Assembly: GCA_017504325.1 (NCBI GenBank)
Contig: JAFVRL010000130.1
Coordinates: 1-5,418, forward strand
Reading direction: 5' to 3'
Length of the DNA stretch: 5,418 bases
Source: Lentisphaeria bacterium
Lineage (GTDB): Bacteria > Verrucomicrobiota > Lentisphaeria > Victivallales > UBA1829
Part shown: one piece after another, positions 1 through 5,418 of the stretch
Layout of the letters: every line of letters begins with the position of its first letter
How positions within the stretch are numbered: the first letter of the stretch is position 1
The notes under the pieces: generated by a model
Database searches by the model: none
What the model saw: only the letters and a program-made list of their open reading frames with translations
What the model was told of the DNA's origin: nothing
Position numbers and translations under genes: made by a program

Positions 1-1392
1 ACTCTGCCATTGGAGTTTGGCGTGTTTGAATCTTGCTCTGTAAGTACCATCCGGCGGGGCGATAGCAATGAATGTTCCGGAAAAATTCTTCTTTTTGTAG
101 TATTTGAGAAGATGAATATAATTTTCTTCCGCCGGTAGAAAATGATCTCCCTGTACGCCAAGTTCTTCTCTTCCCAATACCTGAATACCTTTTTTGCTCC
201 ATGCTTCATAACAGGAGAGGAAAAAAGGATTCAAAAGACATTTTTTATCGTCGATCCTGTGTCTGTAACAGAGCCGGTTGAAAGAAAGATTCACTCCCGT
301 AATACCGGGATGAATGGCAAATTCCGGAGGAACCTGAAAATTCTGATACGCCATACCCCAGATTGGGGTGGAATTCTTTTTATCCTTTTTTTCCACATAT
401 CCGGCAAGGTTATTGAGATAATTCCAGAAACGGCTGGAAATATAACTCTTTTTCCGGTCATTTTCTGAATCTGTTTTTACGCAAACTTCACACTCACACC
501 AGCCGGTTCCATCATCATTGTAAATAAAAACCTCCCCTTTTCCGGCAAGAGGAACAAGATAATTTTTATAAAGATTTTCCCCGCTGATGCGGATCACATC
601 TTTATTTGTGGTACATGGCTGATATGCCTGACGCTCCAGCTTGCGTCTTTTTCCATGGATAAGGGGAAAATATTCCTTGTGATCCCGGAAAAGGGCATCA
701 ATACTTTTTTCCTGATTTTTTCCCCAGTAATACCCGGAAAGAAGATTGCTGAAACATGGATTCACAGTCCATTGCGCCCCCCGCTTCTTCAGATCCTCAT
801 GCAATTTTTTATGCTGATAGATAACGGGAAGTGTATGGATGGAAAGGTGGTTGCGTACCATCCAATCCCAGGTATCTTTAACATGGGAAAAACTGTTCAT
901 AGCATGAAAATTCAATGTTCTCCGGGGAAAAGAAGGCTCTATTTTCTTTTCCCGGAACGTTACTTTCAATACAGGGGAACAGGAAAAATATTCCCCCTCT
1001 TTCCCGGGAAATACCCATTCTATATCGGAAATATTCCTTAAAAGTCCATATACTCCAAATAGAACACTTAAAGGCTTTCTTCCTTTTATTGTAAGAGTAT
1101 TTTTCCCGGCAGTAAGAATATATCCTTCTTCTGCACAGGCAGTATTTTTATCCACAGAAAGAATAATATTTACTTTTCCGGTAATTGTTTCTGAAAGAAT
1201 GGAAGGCTTTTCTTTGCTTTTGGAGATCTTCTTAAGATAACAGGCAAGTTCTTCTGCCGCATGTTTTTCCACACTTCCTGACTGGACAGGAAGAATAATG
1301 ACACAATTCATCTTCCCCCGGTCTGCAAGTATAAGATCTCCGTACAGAAAAGAGAGACTCATAAAAAGAAACAGTAAAAACACATTTTTCAT
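1..1392 (-). CDS. DUF4838 domain-containing secreted protein, glucuronidase-like N-terminus (C-terminus beyond window)
   Basis: An open frame of 464 codons runs from ATG at 1392 to the left edge with no stop, so the gene is 3'-truncated by the window. Residues 1-18 (MKNVFLLFLFMSLSFLYG) look like a signal peptide, suggesting export. Residues 45-57 (AAEELACYLKKIS) and about 112-136 (FGVYGLLRNI, then EWVFPGKEGEYF) match the pattern of the N-terminal domain shared by GH67 alpha-glucuronidases and DUF4838 proteins. Residues 292-304 (NDDGTGWCECEVC) carry the C-x-C-x2-C signature I associate with DUF4838. Members are thought to act on complex glycans, but I know of no firmly assigned reaction, so the substrate is unknown. 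A good ribosome site (AGAGGA, about 7 nt from ATG) supports the start. It is the third gene of the probable operon, 27 nt after the pseudopilin gene. Family call is fairly sure; enzymatic role is inference. Confidence 0.8.
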   Translation of the reverse strand, partial: MKNVFLLFLFMSLSFLYGDLILADRGKMNCVIILPVQSGSVEKHAAEELACYLKKISKSKEKPSILSETITGKVNIILSVDKNTACAEEGYILTAGKNTLTIKGRKPLSVLFGVYGLLRNISDIEWVFPGKEGEYFSCSPVLKVTFREKKIEPSFPRRTLNFHAMNSFSHVKDTWDWMVRNHLSIHTLPVIYQHKKLHEDLKKRGAQWTVNPCFSNLLSGYYWGKNQEKSIDALFRDHKEYFPLIHGKRRKLERQAYQPCTTNKDVIRISGENLYKNYLVPLAGKGEVFIYNDDGTGWCECEVCVKTDSENDRKKSYISSRFWNYLNNLAGYVEKKDKKNSTPIWGMAYQNFQVPPEFAIHPGITGVNLSFNRLCYRHRIDDKKCLLNPFFLSCYEAWSKKGIQVLGREELGVQGDHFLPAEENYIHLLKYYKKKNFSGTFIAIAPPDGTYRARFKHAKLQWQS

Positions 1393-1419
1393 TTTTTATT
1401 CCTCTTTTCCTGATGATTG

Positions 1420-2211
1420 TTATTTGGGAATACCGCTGCAGGGATATTCGCTTGGGCCTTGTAAATAGACACGCCACACGCCATAGACGATCTGGGGACG
1501 GGTCGCAGCATTTGCAGGCTGATTTTTTTCCTTTAACCCTTTAAATACTCTGGCATTACCCCCTACAAACAGCATGGTATCCCCATCCCTGCCTCCATGC
1601 CATCCATAGAGATAACTGCCCCAGTCATATTTTTCCTGACAATGACTCCAGTGAAGCATAGTGGGATTTTTAGCACTTTCCGGTTTGAACATGCTCCATT
1701 TAGGATCATTGGCACTGTCTCCGGCGTCATTGGGCTTACTGCCGATCCAGTTCTGCTTCCGGGAATGAGACGAGTTATCTCCCGTCTGTAACCAGGCACA
1801 TGTACCATAGTTGCTGAAACGCTCTTTGGCAGTGGAAACTTTGTATTTTTCACTGATGTCCTGTGCTGTGGTACAAAGCAATACTTTATGGTATTTACTT
1901 ACATCACAGGCAGGGGAATTTGTGGCATACCATGTCCAGGGAGCGATCCCCAGACCGGTTTTCTGACTGTAAGCATGAATGTAATGCTTGTAAGTCCTCT
2001 TATTGTTGTTGGATGCGGCAAATCCCCAGCCCTTGTAACTTTCAGCATAAAGAATGTGAAAAGTATAGATTTGCCGCAAATTATTGATACAGTTTACTGT
2101 TCTTGCCATATTTCTTGCTCTGCCGAGAGCAGGAAGAAGCATTCCTGCAAGAATCGTAATAATGGCTATCACAACAAGAAGTTCAATCAAGGTAAAAAAG
2201 TGTTTTTTCAT
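1420..2211 (-). CDS. Prepilin-type N-terminal cleavage/methylation domain protein (type II pseudopilin-like)
   Basis: 263 residues. Residues 1-10 are a short class III-type leader (MKKHF) followed by FTLIE, then a hydrophobic helix to about residue 29, as in type II secretion and type IV pilins; Glu10 is the usual +5 glutamate. Residues 40-48 (NCINNLRQI) are the conserved segment after the helix in the large pseudopilin families of Lentisphaerota and Planctomycetota. Near the C-terminus, His205 with LFVGGNARVF at 214-223 resembles the H-X9-DG processing-associated motif, but here it is H-X11-GG. An upstream ATG at 2220 would add MKD, yet GAGAAGG directly abuts it. The same site lies 9 nt from the ATG at 2211, so 2211 is preferred. 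The product should be anchored in the inner membrane and then assembled or exposed outside. It lies between two carbohydrate-related genes, so a glycan-binding or enzyme-display role is possible but unproven. Confidence 0.88.
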   Translation of the reverse strand: MKKHFFTLIELLVVIAIITILAGMLLPALGRARNMARTVNCINNLRQIYTFHILYAESYKGWGFAASNNNKRTYKHYIHAYSQKTGLGIAPWTWYATNSPACDVSKYHKVLLCTTAQDISEKYKVSTAKERFSNYGTCAWLQTGDNSSHSRKQNWIGSKPNDAGDSANDPKWSMFKPESAKNPTMLHWSHCQEKYDWGSYLYGWHGGRDGDTMLFVGGNARVFKGLKEKNQPANAATRPQIVYGVWRVYLQGPSEYPCSGIPK

Positions 2212-2220
2212 ATCCTTCAT

Positions 2221-2227
2221 CCTTCTC
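2221..2227 (-). promoter_or_regulatory. Ribosome binding site deciding the pseudopilin start
   Basis: GAGAAGG on the minus strand touches the upstream ATG (2220) but is 9 nt from the in-frame ATG at 2211. This favours the shorter protein starting MKKHFF, the usual leader length in this family. A second weaker purine run (GAAGGAT, 2212-2218) is too close to 2211 to be the main site. Confidence 0.55.
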
Positions 2228-2233
2228 TGTCTG

Positions 2234-3415
2234 TTAATATTCCTTTATGGCATCATATTTTTCCACATCGGCGGCAAACTCTTTTTCCCAGGGATAATGG
2301 ATGGTAAGTTTTTCCCCTTTGAGGTAGGCAGATTTTGCCGCATAGATCCCGGGCAGAGTCATGCGCAAACCTTCACGCAATGAAATGGGAAATTCTTTCT
2401 TTCCTTTTTCCAGAGCTTTGAACATATCAGCCAGAAGAGCGTAATCGCATCCGCCGTGGCCCATAGCTTTGGGATTTCCTTCATACTCTTCCGGCATCCA
2501 TTCCGCTTTGAGTTCGGTCAAAGACTTTGTTCCCGGCATTTCGGTGGACTGGAAACGGATGATGGAGGGAGTTTTACTGTTGCGGTAATCCACTTTTTCA
2601 AAATATCCTTTTGTACCCCAGCCCCGGAAGGAGTGATGCCCGAATTCCGCACGGATCCTGCCGTCGCAGCGGCTGCGCAAAAGCCGGATGGTAACTCCGC
2701 TTTCCGTCTGGAAAAGAGCTGCCTGCATATCATCTGCCGGTGTGGAAGGCGTTACATGGGATCCGGTACCCAGACAAATGGCATAACGCAGATCTTCTTT
2801 TACAAAACGCAGGAAAGGACCGAGAGAGTGGGTACAGTATCTTATGGCAGGAAATACTCTTCTCCAATCGCTGTGGGCAAGAATGGGATCATCATCTCTG
2901 AAAGGCGTCATACTTCCGCCTACATATTCACACTCCAGATAGAAAGGTTCCCCCATAAGACCTCTTTCAAAAAGTGCCACAAAGGTATTGACAAATCCGG
3001 CATAGTTGGGGTTTGCCCCGGTCATCAGACCTGCCTTGGAGTTCTGTTCCGCTTCCCAGAGGGCTTTGGCTTCACCCAGAGAGGCAACAGAAGGAATATC
3101 GGAAAATACAGCAATATCCTTTTCCAGTGCTTTGATACAGAATTTTGCATGAACATCCGCCCCGGTTTCCACCATCACCAGATCCAGTTCACTTCCCTGC
3201 TCTTCCAGAAGTTCATCATAGGAGGTATAGAATTTTGTGCCCGGAAGCACATCTTTCATGGGACGGTCAACAAGATACTGTTGTTTCCCCCACAATTCTG
3301 CATCCAGATCACAGGCGGCAAGCACCTGTACATTGTCAAATCCCTCTTTGGCAAGTTTCACCATCAAACGGCCTCTGTGACCGAGACCGACTACTGCAAT
3401 TTTCAGTTGTTTCAT
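2234..3415 (-). CDS. Gfo/Idh/MocA family oxidoreductase (GH109-like branch)
   Basis: 393 residues, a normal length for the family. Residues 5-15 (KIAVVGLGHRG) form the first strand and glycine-rich loop of an NAD(P)-binding Rossmann fold, and residues 85-90 (GADVHA) fit the conserved strand ending near the cofactor. The usual E-K-P motif is replaced by S-D-I-P at 105-108, so the family lysine is missing. His196 (CTHSLGP) lies where the C-terminal domain usually provides a catalytic histidine, and residues 319-325 (GHGGCDY) match the GHGGxD(F/Y) motif typical of GH109 glycosidases and near relatives. It could thus be a sugar dehydrogenase or an NAD-dependent retaining glycosidase. No signal peptide is seen, so it is probably cytoplasmic. 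The start has a good AAGGA site and a strong promoter upstream. It is the first gene of the operon, 22 nt before the pseudopilin gene. Family is certain; reaction is not. Confidence 0.92.
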   Translation of the reverse strand: MKQLKIAVVGLGHRGRLMVKLAKEGFDNVQVLAACDLDAELWGKQQYLVDRPMKDVLPGTKFYTSYDELLEEQGSELDLVMVETGADVHAKFCIKALEKDIAVFSDIPSVASLGEAKALWEAEQNSKAGLMTGANPNYAGFVNTFVALFERGLMGEPFYLECEYVGGSMTPFRDDDPILAHSDWRRVFPAIRYCTHSLGPFLRFVKEDLRYAICLGTGSHVTPSTPADDMQAALFQTESGVTIRLLRSRCDGRIRAEFGHHSFRGWGTKGYFEKVDYRNSKTPSIIRFQSTEMPGTKSLTELKAEWMPEEYEGNPKAMGHGGCDYALLADMFKALEKGKKEFPISLREGLRMTLPGIYAAKSAYLKGEKLTIHYPWEKEFAADVEKYDAIKEY

Positions 3416-3446
3416 ATTTTTCCTTTCCGTTGATACTCACAAATAT

Positions 3447-3475
3447 ACTATACTGTTCAGGATAAATAGTTTCAA
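3447..3475 (-). promoter_or_regulatory. Sigma70-like promoter of the oxidoreductase-pseudopilin-DUF4838 operon
   Basis: On the minus strand, TTGAAA (3475-3470) is followed by exactly 17 bp and TATAGT (3452-3447). Each box matches five of six consensus bases. Transcription would start near 3440, leaving an untranslated leader of about 25 nt with the AAGGA site before ATG at 3415. The spacer contains one copy of the repeated octamer CTATTTAT, so a bound regulator would touch RNA polymerase here. Confidence 0.65.
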
Positions 3476-3537
3476 AGAACGGAGAAGAAATAAAATAAAT
3501 AGATTTCTTCAAAAAGATATTATTTTTCTCTATTTAT
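3462..3537. repeat. Three copies of ATAAATAG in the divergent promoter region (candidate operator)
   Basis: ATAAATAG occurs at 3462-3469 and 3495-3502 as direct repeats 33 bp apart, about three helical turns. Its reverse complement CTATTTAT occurs at 3530-3537. The second and third copies extend to a perfect 9-bp inverted repeat (ATAAATAGA at 3495-3503 and TCTATTTAT at 3529-3537). The first two copies share further flanking bases (TTTC follows each). Direct repeats in helical phase next to a -35 box suit an AraC-family activator, and the regulator gene is adjacent. The region is very AT-rich, so chance repeats are a real alternative. Confidence 0.4.
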
Positions 3538-3561
3538 ACGATTAAAATAAAGAAATATATT
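3533..3561 (+). promoter_or_regulatory. Possible promoter of the AraC-family gene
   Basis: TTTATA (3533-3538), a 17-bp spacer and TATATT (3556-3561) give a weak -35 and a good -10 on the plus strand, about 68 bp before the ATG. AT-rich surroundings offer several alternatives, such as TATTAT at 3575-3580, so this is only a candidate. Confidence 0.25.
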
Positions 3562-3629
3562 CTTTTTATGTTTCTATTATTTGCATCCGGTAAAAGAGAT
3601 GATAAAGTAAATATTACAGGAGAAAAAAT

Positions 3630-4514
3630 ATGCTGAATATCCAACACAACAAACCGTTATACAGGGAAAATTATTTTTTCCGTACCAGAGATCTGACCGT
3701 AAGGAATGATTCTTTTCATATTTATACATATTTTGAATCTGAATACAAACCTTTGTTTTCCAGCACAAGTTCGGAAGACAGTTTCTTTTATAATCTTTTT
3801 TCAGTACTGGAAGGGGCTTTGGAGTACACTTCACCGGAGGGGGAAAAATATATTCTGACGCCAGGCAGTATCGTACTTTCCTCCCTCAGAAAAGGCAGCT
3901 GTTACCGGACGATCGGGAAAATCCCCTGTAAAAGAAAATGTTTTCTTATTTTCAAAACAACATTTACCAGAAAACTTTTTTCCTGTTTTTTCCCGGATGA
4001 GAAGTTTTGTATTTTCTCCCCGCCGGAAAAGGCGGCAATTCTTATTCAAAAATTGCAGGAAGAGTTCTGCCGGACTGATTTTGAAGAAGAGCAGGTACAT
4101 CTTCTGGGGCTTATTACAGAACTTCTGGAAATATTGCGAACATCCTTTAATGAAAAGGAGCTGCCGGAAAATTTTTTAAAAATTCTTTCTTTCGTGGAAT
4201 CCAGATTATATGATCCGGACTTGAAACGGAAAAGCATTGCGGCGGAGGCGTCCATAAGTTTAAGTACGCTTGACAGACTGTTTCTCAAACATATCCATAA
4301 AAGCGTTTCGCAATACATTTTGGAAAAACGCTTTGCAAAAGTGGAAAATCTCCTTGCATTGTCCAGTGTAAGGATCAAAGAGATCGCTTCCGGTACAGGC
4401 TTTGCCAGTGTTATACACATGAACTTCCTTTTCAGAAAAAAATATGGCATGACTCCTACCCAATACAGGAAAAAACTTTTTCTTTCCAGTTCCCCGTATC
4501 TGCAAGTGGAATAA
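3630..4514 (+). CDS. AraC-family transcriptional regulator
   Basis: 294 residues, the usual length for one-component AraC regulators of sugar pathways. The N-terminal part (about 1-160) resembles the cupin-like ligand domain; residues 60-85 contain the LEGALEY and LTPGSIVLSS segments typical of its beta-strands. The C-terminal part (about 183-282) has two helix-turn-helix units: the first around 203-221 (IAAEASISLSTLDRLFLKH), the second starting IKEIASGTGF at 249 and ending with the family signature FRKKYGMTPTQYRK (268-281). The sensory half is rich in cysteine (91, 100, 104, 119, 127, 147). AGGAG at 3618-3622 lies 7 nt before the ATG. It diverges from the glycan operon across 214 bp, so that operon is the likely target; the inducer is unknown. 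It converges with the cupin gene, with stops 26 nt apart. Confidence 0.93.
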   Translation: MLNIQHNKPLYRENYFFRTRDLTVRNDSFHIYTYFESEYKPLFSSTSSEDSFFYNLFSVLEGALEYTSPEGEKYILTPGSIVLSSLRKGSCYRTIGKIPCKRKCFLIFKTTFTRKLFSCFFPDEKFCIFSPPEKAAILIQKLQEEFCRTDFEEEQVHLLGLITELLEILRTSFNEKELPENFLKILSFVESRLYDPDLKRKSIAAEASISLSTLDRLFLKHIHKSVSQYILEKRFAKVENLLALSSVRIKEIASGTGFASVIHMNFLFRKKYGMTPTQYRKKLFLSSSPYLQVE

Positions 4515-4540
4515 TCAGAACTGCACTTCACCAATTTGTC

Positions 4541-4912
4541 TTATTTTTTATCTTTTTCATATACCGGGATAACGGCAAGATAGGTACAGGGGGTGTCCCC
4601 GTAACATTCCATGGAGTGTTCCTCCCCGGAACGGCAGATGGTGGAATCCCCGGGGGAAAGAATCACCCATTCTCCGTTATCGAAGGCTTTTGCCTGACCG
4701 GAAAGAATGTAGAAGATCTCCTCTTCCCCGGTATGACTGTGGCGTCCCACCGAACAACCGGGATTTAAGGTAATGCGGGAAAACATCCGGCAGGAGGAAA
4801 ACATCTCCTCATTGGAATTTTTCTTCCAGATATGTTCAAATTTTACAGTACCCTCTCCGCCCTTCATATTTTCCCGCAACTCAAGCGTGTAATCCTGTTC
4901 TTTTCTGTGCAT
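4541..4912 (-). CDS. Small single-domain cupin protein
   Basis: 123 residues, typical of one-domain cupins (Cupin_2 type). Motif 1 is visible at 52-72: GCSVGRHSH with His58 and His60, then glutamates 63-65 and Gly72 (ILSG). Motif 2 is PGD at 87-89 with His99 (GEEHS). These histidines and a glutamate form the usual metal site, so metal binding is likely. Such proteins may be sugar isomerases, dioxygenases or simple ligand binders, and nothing here selects one. No signal peptide is seen, so it is probably cytoplasmic. AAAGGAG about 6 nt before ATG supports the start. It is transcribed alone in this window, toward the AraC gene and away from the McsA-like gene, and has its own promoter overlapped by a palindrome. 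Confidence 0.9.
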   Translation of the reverse strand: MHRKEQDYTLELRENMKGGEGTVKFEHIWKKNSNEEMFSSCRMFSRITLNPGCSVGRHSHTGEEEIFYILSGQAKAFDNGEWVILSPGDSTICRSGEEHSMECYGDTPCTYLAVIPVYEKDKK

Positions 4913-4941
4913 GATCTTCTCCTTTGCTGATTTTTTCCTGT

Positions 4942-4970
4942 AATATACCTTATGCAGGGGATTTTTTCAA
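4942..4970 (-). promoter_or_regulatory. Sigma70-like promoter of the cupin gene
   Basis: On the minus strand, TTGAAA (4970-4965), a 17-bp spacer and TATATT (4947-4942) form a near-consensus promoter. The predicted start near 4935 gives a leader of about 22 nt before ATG at 4912. The -35 box lies inside the hairpin at 4953-4980. Confidence 0.6.
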
Positions 4971-4980
4971 TCCTCCTGCA
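4953..4980. repeat. Interrupted palindrome over the cupin promoter (candidate operator)
   Basis: TGCAGG (4953-4958) pairs with CCTGCA (4975-4980), and GGATT (4959-4963) pairs with AATCC (4969-4973). This leaves one bulged T (4974) and a 5-nt loop (TTTTC). The 11 paired positions cover the -35 box and most of the spacer of the cupin promoter. It also lies 10 bp upstream of the candidate -35 of the McsA-like gene. No U-tract follows on either strand, so it is not a standard terminator. A dimeric repressor site is the likelier reading. Confidence 0.45.
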
Positions 4981-4989
4981 GGGAAAGAC

Positions 4990-5017
4990 TTGATTTTTAT
5001 GACAGACCGTATATATT
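4990..5017 (+). promoter_or_regulatory. Possible promoter of the McsA-like gene
   Basis: TTGATT (4990-4995), a 16-bp spacer and TATATT (5012-5017) form a plausible promoter. A perfect TATAAT at 5018-5023 is also present, but its spacing to TTGATT (22 bp) is too long. Transcription would begin near 5025, about 30 nt before ATG at 5057. Confidence 0.4.
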
Positions 5018-5056
5018 TATAATAACACGGTAAATCAGGAAAGGGAGGATCATTCT

Positions 5057-5418
5057 ATGAAATGCCAGATTTGCGGCAGGGAAAATGCCTCAATACATAT
5101 CCGTGAGATCAAAGACGGAGAGAAAAGATCTTATTATATCTGCAAGGAATGTGCTGCAAAAAAAAGCGGTTCTGCAGATATCATGGGATTGGCAAAACTT
5201 ATCCACGATCTTACCAGTTCCCTTTCCAAACTGCCGGTCCAGTCTCCGGATAAAAAGCCCGGAAACTCTGATCAGAATAAAAAAAATAATGGCGATATCC
5301 CTTTTTCCGGCTTCCCCCAGATCGCAGAAATGGAAATGATCCACGATCTTTTCGGTAATGAGCCGGAAGAAAGTATGCCTTCTGACGAAAATACCGGACC
5401 GGAAAAACATGTGGAACC
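5057..5418 (+). CDS. McsA-like zinc-finger protein (UvrB/UvrC-motif family; C-terminus beyond window)
   Basis: 120 complete codons are visible and the frame is open at the right edge. The N-terminus has two CxxC pairs, Cys3/Cys6 (CQIC) and Cys29/Cys32 (CKEC), separated by a short beta-rich segment (ASIHIREIKDGEKRSYYI). This layout matches McsA, the activator of the protein-arginine kinase McsB in the Clp stress pathway, and related proteins annotated as UvrB/UvrC motif-containing. Residues 40-60 look helical. Residues about 60-85 are a polar linker rich in Lys, Asn, Pro and Gly. The UVR helix pair expected at the C-terminus is not reached, so the name rests on the zinc module alone. GGGAGG at 5043-5048 lies 8 nt before the ATG. 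It diverges from the cupin gene, and an mcsB gene just downstream would be expected if this is true McsA. Confidence 0.75.
   Translation, partial: MKCQICGRENASIHIREIKDGEKRSYYICKECAAKKSGSADIMGLAKLIHDLTSSLSKLPVQSPDKKPGNSDQNKKNNGDIPFSGFPQIAEMEMIHDLFGNEPEESMPSDENTGPEKHVE

Noticed and set aside
1001..1012. Perfect 12-bp palindrome around TTTCCCGGGAAA
   Set aside because: It lies inside the DUF4838 coding frame and encodes Phe-Pro-Gly-Lys in a conserved-looking segment; codon use explains it.
142..1041. Two plus-strand open frames (142-468 and 655-1041)
   Set aside because: Both are antisense to the DUF4838 gene, which has a signal peptide, ribosome site and family motifs; neither shadow frame shows any domain.
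2456..3433. Open frame of 325 codons on the plus strand, antisense to the oxidoreductase
   Set aside because: It lies almost wholly within a clear Gfo/Idh/MocA gene, its translation has no recognisable domain and is rich in Phe, His and Arg as expected from the complement of a coding strand, and no good ribosome site precedes it.
4046..4534. Minus-strand open frame of 162 codons
   Set aside because: It is antisense to the helix-turn-helix half of the AraC gene and has no recognisable domain.
4502..4540. Possible terminator between the convergent AraC and cupin genes
   Set aside because: Only a 5-bp stem (AAGTG/CACTT) with a 16-nt loop can be formed, with no GC-rich core; the T-rich stretch after it is the coding tail of the cupin gene.
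1..5418. Frequent TTTTCCGG / CCGGAAAA strings throughout the window
   Set aside because: They fall in different coding frames and match favoured codons (CCG GAA, TCC GGA, GCC GGA); spacing is irregular, so no uptake signal or repeat array is supported.

Overview
The window looks like chromosomal DNA from a Lentisphaerota-type bacterium (Victivallales-like), with moderate-to-low GC. Three things suggest this. A prepilin-type protein with an FTLIELLVVIAI leader sits in a carbohydrate locus. It is flanked by a Gfo/Idh/MocA oxidoreductase and a DUF4838 (glucuronidase-like) secreted protein. A divergent AraC-family regulator faces them. This mix is common in Victivallis and its relatives. The assignment rests on family recognition, not on a database search.

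Layout: positions 1-3415 hold three minus-strand genes with short gaps (22 and 27 nt), read right to left. They are a Gfo/Idh/MocA oxidoreductase of the GH109-like branch (3415-2234), a type II pseudopilin-like protein (2211-1420) and a DUF4838 protein that runs off the left edge (1392 to <1). A strong sigma70-like promoter (TTGAAA, 17 bp, TATAGT) lies just upstream of the oxidoreductase, so the three probably form one operon. Across a 214-bp AT-rich gap, an AraC-family regulator (3630-4514) reads the other way. The gap carries three copies of the octamer ATAAATAG (two direct, one inverted), one of which sits in the spacer of the operon promoter. The simplest model is local control of a glycan-use operon by its divergent AraC regulator.

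The right part is separate. A small cupin gene (4912-4541, minus strand) converges on the AraC gene. A McsA-like zinc-finger gene (5057 to >5418, plus strand) diverges from the cupin gene and runs off the right edge. Their shared 144-bp intergenic region has a good promoter for the cupin gene, a plausible one for the McsA-like gene, and a 28-bp hairpin/palindrome that covers the cupin -35 box and looks like an operator.

No tRNA, rRNA, CRISPR, insertion sequence or convincing rho-independent terminator was seen. No wholly new system is evident. The most interesting points are the pseudopilin between two glycan-related genes, and the two candidate operators.
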